In this document: piece after piece, positions 42,308-51,566 of the stretch
How positions within the stretch are numbered: the first letter of the stretch is position 1
How the letters are laid out: each line of letters opens with the position of its first letter
Source of the DNA: Pelagibacteraceae bacterium AG-414-M23
GTDB taxonomy: Bacteria > Pseudomonadota > Alphaproteobacteria > Pelagibacterales > Pelagibacteraceae
Direction: 5' to 3'
Length of the DNA stretch: 64,000 nt
Assembly (NCBI GenBank): GCA_003214525.1
Contig: QCLN01000004.1
Coordinates: 20,821-84,820 of the forward strand
Made by a program: the position numbers and the translations under genes
Notes under the pieces: generated by a model
Told to the model about the DNA's origin: nothing
The model's database searches: none
What the model saw: only the letters and a program-made list of their open reading frames with translations

Positions 42308-42919
42308 TTATTGATAAATTCCTATATCAATTATTTTTATTTTTCCGGAAAGTTTAGAGCCAGGATACATTTTATGACCAAGCTTTTTTGCATGCAGAGC
42401 TAAAGTTACATCAGCTCTTACTGCCTCACCCATAACTTTGCCATTATCTCCATAAATTCCAGATGGAATATCCACAGCTATAACTTTTAATTTTGAATTG
42501 TTAATTTTATTAATACACTCTTTAAAGATACCTTGGATTTTTTTATTTAGACCAATTCCAAATAGTGCGTCCACTATAACTGCGTCTTGGTTTATATTTA
42601 TTTCTTCTAAAGGTTTTTTCTTTAATTTATTTTTTTTATAAGCTTTTAAACTATCTCCTTTATAACTATTTTTTCCAAGGCAATATAAATCAACTTCTTT
42701 TCCATTTTCACTCAAGCAGTTAGAAAGTATTAATCCATCGCCACCATTATTTCCTGGTCCACATACAACTATAAACCTATTTTTCTTATAAATTTTTATT
42801 ATTTGTTTTGCACAAGCCTTGCCAGCTTGCTCCATTAATTTGAAAGAATCCCCCAATCTTAAAAACTCTCTTTTTTCGATATCTTTAATTTCAGAGATTG
42901 AAAGGGCTATTTTTCTCAT
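42308..42919 (-). CDS. nnrE: NAD(P)HX epimerase NnrE (YjeF N-terminal type)
   Basis: Start set at ATG 42919 (MRKIALSISEI), ten codons inside the longest frame. The 203-residue protein has the YjeF_N pattern: SFKLMEQAG (M-E-x-A-G), FIVVCGPGNNGGDGL (canonical G-x-G-N-N-G-G-D-G), DAVIVDALFGIG (D-A-L-F-G-x-G) and AVDIPSGIYGDNG. It epimerises damaged NAD(P)H hydrates. The companion dehydratase domain (NnrD) often fused to it is missing here and not in the window. Confidence 0.85.
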   Translation of the reverse strand: MRKIALSISEIKDIEKREFLRLGDSFKLMEQAGKACAKQIIKIYKKNRFIVVCGPGNNGGDGLILSNCLSENGKEVDLYCLGKNSYKGDSLKAYKKNKLKKKPLEEININQDAVIVDALFGIGLNKKIQGIFKECINKINNSKLKVIAVDIPSGIYGDNGKVMGEAVRADVTLALHAKKLGHKMYPGSKLSGKIKIIDIGIYQ

Positions 42920-43022
42920 ATTTTCAGAGCATAATTTGATCTTAAACAAATATCAATAAGACAACTTGCTTAATGATTAAATGTTACATTGAAAAAAATG
43001 TACAAAGAATTACCTTATTAAC

Positions 43023-43463
43023 ATGGAAGCCCTAGGCAATTTTGATTGGAAATGCAAACATACCTGGAAAATATCTGCAAAAAATACCTTTTGGTGTTTG
43101 TTAGGTTGTGCAATAGGTGACTTTGGAACAATTTTATTTTTTCAATTAACACAAATACCATTTCCAGTTTTTTGGATAATGGTATTAGCCATTATAAATG
43201 GATTAATAACGAGCGTAATTCTTGAAACGATAATTTTAATAAGACAGAATTTAATTTTTTCACTTGCATTAAAAACAGCTTTAGGAATGAGCTTTATATC
43301 AATGGTTAGTATGGAAATAGCTATGAATCTAACAGATTATTTTTTGACAGGTGGTGCAATTCTTACCTGGTGGGTAGTACCTATTATGCTTATAGTAGGA
43401 TTTTTAACACCATGGCCATATAATTATTGGAGATTAAAAAAATTTAATCAGCCTTGTCATTAA
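43023..43463 (+). CDS. DUF4396-like membrane protein
   Basis: A 146-residue protein with four membrane helices: CLLGCAIGDFGTILFF (helix 1, with the C-x-x-G-C-x-x-G-D pattern I associate with DUF4396), a helix near 50-70, ALKTALGMSFISMVSMEIAMNLTDYF, and a C-terminal helix ending in PWPYNYWRLKK. Function unknown; an early TWKISAKNTF segment precedes the first helix. It is monocistronic and its 3' end overlaps the convergent TRAP gene by 20 bases. Confidence 0.6.
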   Translation: MEALGNFDWKCKHTWKISAKNTFWCLLGCAIGDFGTILFFQLTQIPFPVFWIMVLAIINGLITSVILETIILIRQNLIFSLALKTALGMSFISMVSMEIAMNLTDYFLTGGAILTWWVVPIMLIVGFLTPWPYNYWRLKKFNQPCH

Positions 43464-45786
43464 ATCTATATTCTTTGTAGTTTAAAAAACCAAATATAAG
43501 TAAAGTTATAAATGAAAATATATAAATTATATCTTTGTTCGGTCTATCAAAATTTTCAACTTTTATTTCACTAATTATATCATCCATTTCTAAACCACTT
43601 TTTTTAGCTTTTCCTTTCCAATCTAAAGTATCAACAATTGTATTATTTTTAGATTTAGCAATGCTTATACCGTAATTTTCTAAAGTATAATTTTCCTCAT
43701 ATGTATTTTTATTAATTACAAATAGTTTATACTTATCACCATATTCTGTTTGTCTTGTAATTTTTATATGAACATCTTTATTAGATTCAAATACATAGTT
43801 TTTTGCCTGTTCAAGTTCTAGATAATTAAATTTTGGATAAAATTTATTTAAAACATATTCCGGCGATAAAAAAGATAATGAAATAAATAAAAATATAATT
43901 ATTTCAAACCATCTTAATTTTTTAAAGAACCATGCTTGTGTAGCTGCTGAAAATACTAAAATACCAATTAGAGATGTAATAATTACTAATACTGCATGCC
44001 AAAAATTTTCAACTCCAATTAATAATAATTCATGATTAAATAAAAATACAATTGGTAAAACACCAGTTCTTAAACTATACCATATTGCCTGCATGCCAGT
44101 TCTAAGAGGATCTCCGCCAGATATTCCTGCTGCTGCATAAGAAGCAAGACCAACAGGGGGAGTTACATCAGCCATTAAACCAAAATAAAATACAAATAAA
44201 TGAACAGCAATTATTGGAAAAATATATCCAGATGCATTTCCTACATCTACTAAAACCATAGACATTAGTGAGGCAACAACAACATAGTTTGCTGTTGTTG
44301 GTAGACCCATTCCAAGAAGCAGGCATAGTAATATAGTTAAAGCTATTAAAATTATTACGTTATCTCCAGCAATTGACTCTATAACTAAAATTAAGTTTGT
44401 GCTTAAACCAGTTGACCCTACTGCGCCGACTATAACACCCGCTGTTGCAATTGCTACTCCAACAGCAATCATATTAAATGCACCTTTTTCTAGACCTACA
44501 ATTGTTTCTTTAAACCAATCATATAAATTTTCTCTTAAAGAAGTCCCTTTAGGAGATTTGATTAATTTATTAATAAAATTTACAATTATCAGTGAAATCG
44601 TTGCATAGAAAATAGAATAAGATGCTGTTAACCTCATATAAACTAATAAATAAATTAGAATAAAGATCGGAATTAAAAAATGTAATCCAGCAATAAATGT
44701 TTCCCTTAATTTTGGTAAATCTTTTTCATCAAGACCTTTCAATCCTAATTTTAATGCCTCTAAATGCGAAATATAAAATAGAGCGATATAAGAAATTATA
44801 GCTGGCAAAAAAGCGTGTTTTACAATTTCAAAATAAGTTACACCAATAAAACTTGCCATTACAAATGCTGCGGCACCCATTACAGGTGGCATGATTTGAC
44901 CATTAACTGATGAAGAGACTTCTATTGCTCCAGCTTTTTCTTTTGAAAAACCAGTTTGTTTCATTATTGGAATAGTGAAAGTTCCTGTAGTAACTGTATT
45001 AGCTACTGATGAACCTGATATCATACCAGTCATTCCAGATCCCAAAATTGCTGCTTTTGCCGGTCCTCCTCTAGATTTTCCAACTAAAGCAAAAGCTAAA
45101 TCTAAAAAATATTTTCCTCCACCAGCTGTTTCAAGAAAAGCACCAAATAATACAAATAAAAATATAAAATCTACAGATACACCGATAGGAATTCCAAATA
45201 TAGCTTCTTGGTCAAACCATTGAAAACCAACCAATCTTTTTAAAGACAATCCTCCGTGAGAAATTATTTCTGGAGCATATCGACCAAAGTAAGAAAATAA
45301 TAAAAAACAAACAGCAATAATTACTAAAGGTTTACCAATTACTCTTCTTGTAGCTTCTAATAAAATTAAGATACCGAGTGAACCAATTATTAACTCTATA
45401 GGAATTTCAAACTTTCCTAATTGAATAGTCAATAAAACTCCACCTCTATCAACTAATTGATCGTAGAAAAAATATATATACAAACAACAAAATAAAGCCA
45501 AAATTGCAATAAAAATATCAACAGCTGAAATCTTTTTATTTTTAGTAATTGGAAAAATTAAAAATGCCAACAATAATGCAAATCCTAAGTGAATGGCTCT
45601 AGCGGGCAACCCTTTAAACATTCCAAAATCAAACATGAAAGGAAAAGGAGATGCGTACCACAATTGAAATAATGACCAGATTATTGCAATGTAACTTACA
45701 ATTTTTAAATGTAGGCCAGAGAGTTTTTTTGTTGGAGAAATATCTTCTTGAATTTTATCTTTGATATTATCTAATGATTCACTCAT
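43444..45786 (-). CDS. TRAP transporter fused small and large membrane protein (TAXI type)
   Basis: A 780-residue protein with about 18 membrane helices: an N-terminal 4-helix DctQ-like part (about 25-150), a large DctM-like permease (about 150-640) with GGPAKAAILGSGMTGMISGSSVANTVTTG (read in parts), SSSVNGQIMPPVMGAAAFVM (SSVNGQIMPPVMGA), and LGMGLPTTANYVVVA; and a C-terminal soluble portion. This is the fused form paired with TAXI binding proteins. Directly downstream of a TAXI binding protein gene with a terminator-like hairpin between. Substrates of TAXI-TRAP systems include dicarboxylates and amino acids; not determinable here. Confidence 0.88.
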   Translation of the reverse strand: MSESLDNIKDKIQEDISPTKKLSGLHLKIVSYIAIIWSLFQLWYASPFPFMFDFGMFKGLPARAIHLGFALLLAFLIFPITKNKKISAVDIFIAILALFCCLYIYFFYDQLVDRGGVLLTIQLGKFEIPIELIIGSLGILILLEATRRVIGKPLVIIAVCFLLFSYFGRYAPEIISHGGLSLKRLVGFQWFDQEAIFGIPIGVSVDFIFLFVLFGAFLETAGGGKYFLDLAFALVGKSRGGPAKAAILGSGMTGMISGSSVANTVTTGTFTIPIMKQTGFSKEKAGAIEVSSSVNGQIMPPVMGAAAFVMASFIGVTYFEIVKHAFLPAIISYIALFYISHLEALKLGLKGLDEKDLPKLRETFIAGLHFLIPIFILIYLLVYMRLTASYSIFYATISLIIVNFINKLIKSPKGTSLRENLYDWFKETIVGLEKGAFNMIAVGVAIATAGVIVGAVGSTGLSTNLILVIESIAGDNVIILIALTILLCLLLGMGLPTTANYVVVASLMSMVLVDVGNASGYIFPIIAVHLFVFYFGLMADVTPPVGLASYAAAGISGGDPLRTGMQAIWYSLRTGVLPIVFLFNHELLLIGVENFWHAVLVIITSLIGILVFSAATQAWFFKKLRWFEIIIFLFISLSFLSPEYVLNKFYPKFNYLELEQAKNYVFESNKDVHIKITRQTEYGDKYKLFVINKNTYEENYTLENYGISIAKSKNNTIVDTLDWKGKAKKSGLEMDDIISEIKVENFDRPNKDIIYIFSFITLLIFGFLNYKEYRFNDKAD

Positions 45787-45810
45787 TTATGAATTTTATA
45801 CCATCATAAA

Positions 45811-45840
45811 AAAAAGGCCCAACTAAAATTGGGCCTTTTT
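45811..45840 (-). terminator. Intrinsic terminator between TAXI binding protein and TRAP permease
   Basis: Perfect 12-bp stem (AAAAAGGCCCAA at 45811-45822 with TTGGGCCTTTTT at 45829-45840) and a 6-base loop. On the minus strand it is followed by further T residues, making a canonical terminator 20 bases after the binding-protein stop at 45860. Confidence 0.85.
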
Positions 45841-45859
45841 AATTAATTATTTGATATAA

Positions 45860-46867
45860 TTACATTAAACCAGCTTCTTTATAGTATTTAAGTGCACCTG
45901 GATGTAATGGAGCTGATAATCCATCAGCTATCATATTTTCCTTTTTTAAAGGTGCAAATGCTGGGTGTTGTTTTCTAAAATCATCAAAATTTTCAAAAAC
46001 AGCTTTTGTAACTAAGTAAACAAGTTCTTCAGAAACATCAGCACTTGTAACTACAGTAGCTTTTACACCAAAAGTAGTAACATCTTTTTTCTGACCAGTG
46101 TATGTTCCTTTAGGAATAATTGCTTGAGCGTAATAATCTGCTCCGCTAATTAAACCTTGAACTTCTGAACCAGTTAAATTGATTGGTAGTGCTTTAGCTG
46201 CACAAGTTGCTGCTTGTTCCATTGCTCCGTTAGGAAATCCCACAGAGTATCCGTAAGCATCAATTTTACCATCACATAGCGCTTTAACTTGTTCTGATGA
46301 AGTTAATTCAGTTACAGATTTAAAGAAACTGTTATCAACACCTTTTGCTTTCATTAGTTCTTCCATAGTTCCTCTTTGTCCAGAACCAGGGTTACCAATG
46401 TTAACAACTTTTCCTTTTAATCCAGCAAAATCTTTTACTTTAGCTTTTTTTCTTGCCCAAATTTGAAATGGTTCGTTGTGAACAGAAAACACAGCTCTTA
46501 AATTGCTGTATTGTTTTCCTTCCCATTTACTAGATCCATTGTAAGCATGAAATTGCCAGTCAGATTGCGCTACACCAAATTGGAATTCACCTTCTTTGAT
46601 TTGTCCAATGTTGTAGTTAGATCCTCCAGTTGAAGGAGCTGTACATCTATATGCTGTATCTGAGTTAGCTTTTTTTCTTCCATGTTCAGAACTTGTTGCA
46701 TATTTATGAAGCATTTTACAAATTGCGTTTCCAGTCTGGAAGTAAACTCCAGTTGGTCCACCTGTACCAATTGTAAAAAACTCAGCCGATTTCGCCACTG
46801 TTGTAAATGACAGAGTTGTTACAACTAATAAAAAGATGGCAGATATATTTGAGATTAATTTTCTCAT
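45860..46867 (-). CDS. TAXI-family TRAP transporter solute-binding protein
   Basis: A 335-residue periplasmic protein with a signal peptide (hydrophobic residues 8-24, cleavage after AKSA near 28). FFTIGTGGPTGVYFQTGNAICK at the mature start is the TAXI signature (read GTGGPTGVYFQTG), followed by GEFQFGVAQSDWQF and VVNIGNPGSGQRGT. It delivers its ligand to the fused TRAP permease downstream. RBS GGGGGGAAC before the ATG. Ligand unknown. Confidence 0.9.
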   Translation of the reverse strand: MRKLISNISAIFLLVVTTLSFTTVAKSAEFFTIGTGGPTGVYFQTGNAICKMLHKYATSSEHGRKKANSDTAYRCTAPSTGGSNYNIGQIKEGEFQFGVAQSDWQFHAYNGSSKWEGKQYSNLRAVFSVHNEPFQIWARKKAKVKDFAGLKGKVVNIGNPGSGQRGTMEELMKAKGVDNSFFKSVTELTSSEQVKALCDGKIDAYGYSVGFPNGAMEQAATCAAKALPINLTGSEVQGLISGADYYAQAIIPKGTYTGQKKDVTTFGVKATVVTSADVSEELVYLVTKAVFENFDDFRKQHPAFAPLKKENMIADGLSAPLHPGALKYYKEAGLM

Positions 46868-46952
46868 AGTTCCCCCCTTATTATTTATAAAAAAATTCTA
46901 GCATTTTTTTACTTTATAATCATTCTAAATTTAGATATTGTTGAGAATAGAA

Positions 46953-48173
46953 TTAGGTTGTAGACCAATTTTTTAATCTAATTATTCCTTCTACAACCTT
47001 AGGTGCTAATTTTTCAATTATTTCATTATTAATTTTTTCATTATGGGTTTTTTTCATAAATTCATTTCCATCAAAATCAGTAAAACTTAGCCTTGACAAC
47101 ATTCTATTTTCATTAAAACCAAAATCAGATCCAGGCAACAAAGCTACGCCAGTTTTTTCTAATAAATCTTTACACATTTCTTTTGAACTACTAAATTTTT
47201 TTCCAACAAATTCTGGCATTAAATAAAATCCACCCTGTGGTTTATTTATTAGTACATCATTTGTTTTTAAATTTTCATAGACATAATTTCCAACAGCTTT
47301 CAGTATATTTTTAGATTTATTTATATATTCATCATGATTATTTTCATGAGCGACTATTGCAGCATATTGTATAGGAGCGCTAACAGATGAAAAAGTTTCA
47401 CTTGCTAAAACCTTTAGCTGATTAGTAATATTTGATAAACTATCTGGAATTATAAAATATCCTAACCTCCATCCACCAGCTCCACACCATTTACTTAAAC
47501 CAGTACTAATTATTGTTTTATCTGGAGCATAAGAAGAGATTGATTGATAGTTATCTTCAAATGATAATTCAGAATAAATTTCATCAGACAAGAAATATAA
47601 ATTATATTTTTTTGATAGAGCGGCTAATTCATCTAAATTTTTACAAATTTGGCCTGATGGATTATTAGGCGAGTTTAAAATTAATAAATATTTTTGATCT
47701 TTATTTTCTTTTAATAATTTTTCTAATTCAGTTGCTGTTGGAAACCAATTATTTTCTCTTGAACATTCCAACCACTTTACTTTATTTCTTCCAATAATTG
47801 CCTGTGGACCATAAGACACCCAACTTGGAGCAGGTAAAATTATTTCACCATCAAAAAGTACATGAAGTAAGAACATAAGTTCTTTTGATCCAGGACCGAC
47901 AATTACATTTTCAGACTTATATTCAATATTTTTTTTTGCAGATATATATTTTGCAATAGAATCTCTTAACTCTTTCAATCCTTGCATAGGTAAATAACTA
48001 TTTTGATGAGCATGATTTTTTAGTTCAGCAACTACATCTTCTGGAACTTTAAATGGAGATTGGCCAAAACCAAATTTAAATACTTTTTTTCCCTCCTTTT
48101 CCATTTTATTAGACACTTCATTAATAAGAAGAGTAGAGGAAGGTTTTAAATTTTTTATAATATCTTTAATCAT
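46953..48173 (-). CDS. Class I/II pyridoxal-phosphate aminotransferase
   Basis: A 406-residue fold-type I enzyme: FGFGQSPFKVP near 33, LPMQGLKELRDSIAKY, NSPNNPSGQ (conserved N-S-P-x-N-P-T/S-G) near 165, FLSDEIYSEL near 194 (Asp for the PLP nitrogen) and STGLSKWCGAGGWRLGY near 227 with the PLP-Lys, plus SRLSFTDFDG with the substrate Arg near the C-terminus. Resembles aspartate/aromatic aminotransferases or decarboxylase-like relatives; specificity unclear. It overlaps the stop of the acetoacetyl-CoA synthetase gene by one base, so the two are coupled. Confidence 0.8.
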   Translation of the reverse strand: MIKDIIKNLKPSSTLLINEVSNKMEKEGKKVFKFGFGQSPFKVPEDVVAELKNHAHQNSYLPMQGLKELRDSIAKYISAKKNIEYKSENVIVGPGSKELMFLLHVLFDGEIILPAPSWVSYGPQAIIGRNKVKWLECSRENNWFPTATELEKLLKENKDQKYLLILNSPNNPSGQICKNLDELAALSKKYNLYFLSDEIYSELSFEDNYQSISSYAPDKTIISTGLSKWCGAGGWRLGYFIIPDSLSNITNQLKVLASETFSSVSAPIQYAAIVAHENNHDEYINKSKNILKAVGNYVYENLKTNDVLINKPQGGFYLMPEFVGKKFSSSKEMCKDLLEKTGVALLPGSDFGFNENRMLSRLSFTDFDGNEFMKKTHNEKINNEIIEKLAPKVVEGIIRLKNWSTT

Positions 48174-50128
48174 TACTGTTTTAATTCTTTTATATTTTTA
48201 AATTCATCAAGAATTTTAGGGTTTGCCAAGGCTTCTTTATTTTTAATTTGATTACCTTCTATTATGTTTTTTACAGCTAACTCTACTATTTTATTGTTTT
48301 TAGTTCTAGGAATATCGCTTACTTGAATTATTTTAGATGGAACATGCCTAGGTGAAGCGTTAAACCTAATTTGTTTTTTCATTTTGAGTTTTAATTCTTC
48401 ATTTAGCTCATATTTATTATTTAATATTACAAATAAAATTATTCTAATATCATTATCCCAAGACTGGCCGACAACTATAGACTCTTTAATTTCTTTAAAC
48501 TTTTCAACTTCTGAATAAATTTCTGCCGTTCCTAATCTTACACCACCAGGATTTAATGTAGCATCAGATCTACCATATATTATGTAGCCACCTCTTTTTG
48601 TTTTCAGAGCATAATCCCCATGATGCCAAGTATTTTTAAACCTTTTAAAATAGGCTTTTTCAAACTTTTTATTATTTTTATCTTTCCAAAATTTTAAAGG
48701 CACACAAGGGAAGGGTGATACACACACTAATTCACCTTTTTTATTAACTTTAGATTTTCCTTTTTCACTAAAAACTTTTACATCTAAACCAAGACCGTTT
48801 CCTTGTATTTCTCCTGAATAAACTGGTTGATATATATTTCCTAAAACAAAACATGAAACAATATCTGTTCCTCCAGAAATAGAAGCAAGGTGAACATTTT
48901 TCTTAACGTTATTATAAACATATTCAAAACCTTCTCTGGATAAAGGTGAGCCTGTAGAGCAAATTACTTTTAGATTTTTAAGATTTATTTTATTTTTAAT
49001 TTTAAGATTTAATTTTTTTAAACTATCAATATATTTTGCACTAACGCCTAGCAAACTTACTTTTTCTCTACTGACCAATCTAAACAGTAAGTCATTTTTT
49101 TTATACATTGGAAAACCATCAAAAAGAAAAATAGATGCTTTTGATGCAAGAGAACTTACTAACCAATTCCACATCATCCATCCACAGGTTGTAAAATAAA
49201 AAATATTATCCCCTGGTTTAATTTCACAATGCAATTGATGTTCTTTTAAATGCTGAAGAAGTACACCGCCAGATCTGTGGCATATACATTTTGGTTTTCC
49301 TGTTGTTCCACTTGAATAAAGTATAGCTAAAGGATGGTTAAAGCTAAATTTTTTAAATGTATGATTTGTCTTTTTGATATTTTTTATATCTTTTGAATAA
49401 AAATATTTAATTGATTTAATTTTTTTAAATTTTGTAAGTTTTTTTCCAGGATAACTTAAAACTACAACCTTTTTTATTGATTTAATTTTCTTTACAATTT
49501 CAGGAAGTCTTTCAATTACATTGATTTCTTTTCCATTATAATAATATCTGTCAGTAATAACTAAAATTTTAGGTTTAATTTGTGCAAACCTTTCAATAAC
49601 TCCTTTAACACCAAAGTCAGGAGAGCATGAAGACCAAATTGCTCCTATAGCGGCTGTTCCAATAAAATACTCTACAGTTTCTATTATATTGGGAAGATAA
49701 GCTGCAACTCGATCACCGCTCTTTATTTTATTTGATTTTAAAAAACTGATTATTTTATTGGAATTAATATTTAACTCTTTCCAAGACCTTTTTTCTTTAT
49801 AACCATTCTCACTAACAAAGGTTATTGCTTTAGAATTGTCACTTTTAGATAATAAATTTTCAGCAAAATTTAACTTATAATCAGAAAGAAAATGATTTTT
49901 ATAAAATGTTTTTGATTTCTTTAAGTTTATTGCGCCCTTAACTCCCTTAACGTTACTATAGTCCCAGATCGACTCCCAAAATTTTGCTGAATTTTTAACA
50001 CTCCAAGATAAAAGATTTTTATAGTTTCTTTTGAACTTTTGGTTGTATTTTTGTGAGATATAACCTTCATAATTTGCAAGATTTGAATTTGCAATTTGTG
50101 ATTTGCTGGCAGACCAAAGTTTTCTCAT
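48173..50128 (-). CDS. acsA: Acetoacetyl-CoA synthetase
   Basis: A 651-residue adenylate-forming enzyme. Motifs: LYSSGTTGKPKCICH (A3 core) near 272, ISGGTDIVSCF near 395 (acetoacetyl-CoA synthetase G-G-T-D-I pattern), YGRSDATLNPGGVRLGTAEIY (read YGRSDATLNPGG, VRLGTAEIY) near 515, and the C-terminal catalytic Lys in the RTKNNKIVE segment. N-terminal W-S-V-x-x-x-x-F-W and length fit acetoacetyl-CoA synthetases rather than acetyl-CoA synthetase. It activates acetoacetate, for example that released from carnitine or ketone degradation. Divergent from phoR. Confidence 0.85.
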   Translation of the reverse strand: MRKLWSASKSQIANSNLANYEGYISQKYNQKFKRNYKNLLSWSVKNSAKFWESIWDYSNVKGVKGAINLKKSKTFYKNHFLSDYKLNFAENLLSKSDNSKAITFVSENGYKEKRSWKELNINSNKIISFLKSNKIKSGDRVAAYLPNIIETVEYFIGTAAIGAIWSSCSPDFGVKGVIERFAQIKPKILVITDRYYYNGKEINVIERLPEIVKKIKSIKKVVVLSYPGKKLTKFKKIKSIKYFYSKDIKNIKKTNHTFKKFSFNHPLAILYSSGTTGKPKCICHRSGGVLLQHLKEHQLHCEIKPGDNIFYFTTCGWMMWNWLVSSLASKASIFLFDGFPMYKKNDLLFRLVSREKVSLLGVSAKYIDSLKKLNLKIKNKINLKNLKVICSTGSPLSREGFEYVYNNVKKNVHLASISGGTDIVSCFVLGNIYQPVYSGEIQGNGLGLDVKVFSEKGKSKVNKKGELVCVSPFPCVPLKFWKDKNNKKFEKAYFKRFKNTWHHGDYALKTKRGGYIIYGRSDATLNPGGVRLGTAEIYSEVEKFKEIKESIVVGQSWDNDIRIILFVILNNKYELNEELKLKMKKQIRFNASPRHVPSKIIQVSDIPRTKNNKIVELAVKNIIEGNQIKNKEALANPKILDEFKNIKELKQ

Positions 50129-50203
50129 AGACTAGCGTCGAAATTCATTATTTATAATGAAATTTTAACATAATATTAATATATCGAACAGGGAGGAGAT
50201 AAA

Positions 50204-50278
50204 ATGTTTTTAAAGAAATATCTTAAATGGATAAGTACCTTTTTAGTATTAAAAAGAATACTTTTAACAAATCTGTAA
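50204..50278 (+). CDS. Possible 24-residue leader peptide before phoR
   Basis: ATG at 50204 behind the very good ribosome-binding site GGGAGGAG, ending at TAA 50276-50278: a basic/hydrophobic 24-residue peptide (MFLKKYLKWISTFLVLKRIL then LTNL) that could be a single membrane helix. It ends 22 bases before phoR and overlaps a PHO box. The strong Shine-Dalgarno is the main support; a chance frame is possible. Confidence 0.35.
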   Translation: MFLKKYLKWISTFLVLKRILLTNL

Positions 50279-50280
50279 CA
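50263..50280 (+). promoter_or_regulatory. PHO box upstream of phoR
   Basis: Two direct 7-mers with a 4-base spacer, TTTAACA-AATC-TGTAACA, the 11-base-period PhoB-site architecture. It lies 20 bases before the phoR start codon. The same arrangement precedes pstS and pstC in this window. Confidence 0.65.
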
Positions 50281-50300
50281 TTTAAGTGGGATAATAGTTT

Positions 50301-51458
50301 ATGGAACTTTTAATATCTGTTTTGTTAATCATAATAGCTATTTTGTTATTTTTTCTTTTAAAAAAAGAAAGAGTCTTAGGTATTAATACTGAAGTTAAAA
50401 TTGAAGATAATAAGTTAGATGAAGATGAAAGTAAGAAATATAGAGAAACTATTTACAATCTTTTAAATTACATTCCAGAAGCAATTATAATTTTAAACAA
50501 ATCCAAGGAAATAATATTTAGCAATAGTTCAGCCAGTAAAAGATTTCAAACAAAGTTGAATGAAAATATAAGTGGATTTTTAAGAAATCCCGACTTGTTA
50601 AGTTCAATTGAGAAAGCTTTCAATGGAGAAAATTCTAATGATCTTGAAATAGAACTACGAAACCCTTCAGTTCTTAGAATGAATGTAACAATTTACCAAG
50701 ATAATCATAATTTATTTTTTGATGAGCCATCTTGTTTGCTTTTTATGAGAGATTTAACTGAATTTCATAAATTTCAACAATTAAAATCAGACTTTGTTGC
50801 AAATGTTTCCCACGAACTTAGAACTCCATTGCAATCTATTAAAATGGGACTTGAGACATTTGAAAATAATGCTGATTTAAAAAAGAACTCTGAGGTCACT
50901 AATTTATTACCGGTAATGAGCTCTCAATCTGAAAGAATGGAAAATTTAATAAGAGATTTGTTATCTCTTTCTAAGATTGAGCTTCAAGAACACATAAGGC
51001 CTACACACGAAATAGATGTAATAGAAGTGCTTAGTTACGTGATTAAGACTTATGAAAACATTGTTAAAAAAAATAATATTAATTTAAATTTGCAAAAAAC
51101 TGAGAATTTCAAAATTATTGGCGATCGGGATAAATTAATAGAAATTTTTACTAACCTTATTGATAATTCAATTAAATATAGTGAAAAGGGTAAAGAAATT
51201 AAAATTGCCACAAAAAAAGAGGGTGATTTAAATATTGTTTCCATATCAGATCAAGGGATAGGAATTCCTAAGGAATTTATTCATAGAATCACTGAAAGAT
51301 TTTTCACTGTTGATCCTAGCAAAAGTCGGAGTGTAGGTGGCACAGGTTTAGGACTAGCTATTGTTAAACATCTTGTTTCTCAACATAGAGGCCAAATGAT
51401 TATTAATAGTGAGGAAAATCAAGGAACTACTATAGATTTGAAATTTAATTCAATTTAA
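50301..51458 (+). CDS. phoR: Phosphate-regulon sensor histidine kinase PhoR
   Basis: A 385-residue kinase with one N-terminal membrane helix (residues 2-21), a PAS-like region (about 50-150), HisKA dimerisation domain with phospho-acceptor H171 in NVSHELRTPLQS, and a HATPase domain with N box TNLIDNSIKYS, G1 DQGIGIP, F box RFFTVD and G2 GGTGLGLAI. Only one helix and no periplasmic domain, like PhoR. It opens a phoR-pstSCAB-phoU-phoB locus where phoB is at the far end, and probably reads phosphate status through PstSCAB/PhoU. Confidence 0.92.
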   Translation: MELLISVLLIIIAILLFFLLKKERVLGINTEVKIEDNKLDEDESKKYRETIYNLLNYIPEAIIILNKSKEIIFSNSSASKRFQTKLNENISGFLRNPDLLSSIEKAFNGENSNDLEIELRNPSVLRMNVTIYQDNHNLFFDEPSCLLFMRDLTEFHKFQQLKSDFVANVSHELRTPLQSIKMGLETFENNADLKKNSEVTNLLPVMSSQSERMENLIRDLLSLSKIELQEHIRPTHEIDVIEVLSYVIKTYENIVKKNNINLNLQKTENFKIIGDRDKLIEIFTNLIDNSIKYSEKGKEIKIATKKEGDLNIVSISDQGIGIPKEFIHRITERFFTVDPSKSRSVGGTGLGLAIVKHLVSQHRGQMIINSEENQGTTIDLKFNSI

Positions 51459-51479
51459 TTCAACTAAAAAGTTAGCCTT

Positions 51480-51508
51480 TGTAACAAAACTTTAACTTTC
51501 CTTTAATA
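51480..51508 (+). promoter_or_regulatory. Triple-repeat PHO box upstream of pstS
   Basis: Three direct 7-mers each separated by 4 bases: TGTAACA-AAAC-TTTAACT-TTCC-TTTAATA, keeping an 11-base period over 29 bases, 58 bases before the pstS start. Extra half-sites fit a strongly PhoB-activated promoter of the most expressed gene of the locus. Confidence 0.7.
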
Positions 51509-51566
51509 AAATATTTAAGATTTAGATTTAATTATTGATGCATAACGAATCTAAAAAAGGAGAAAT

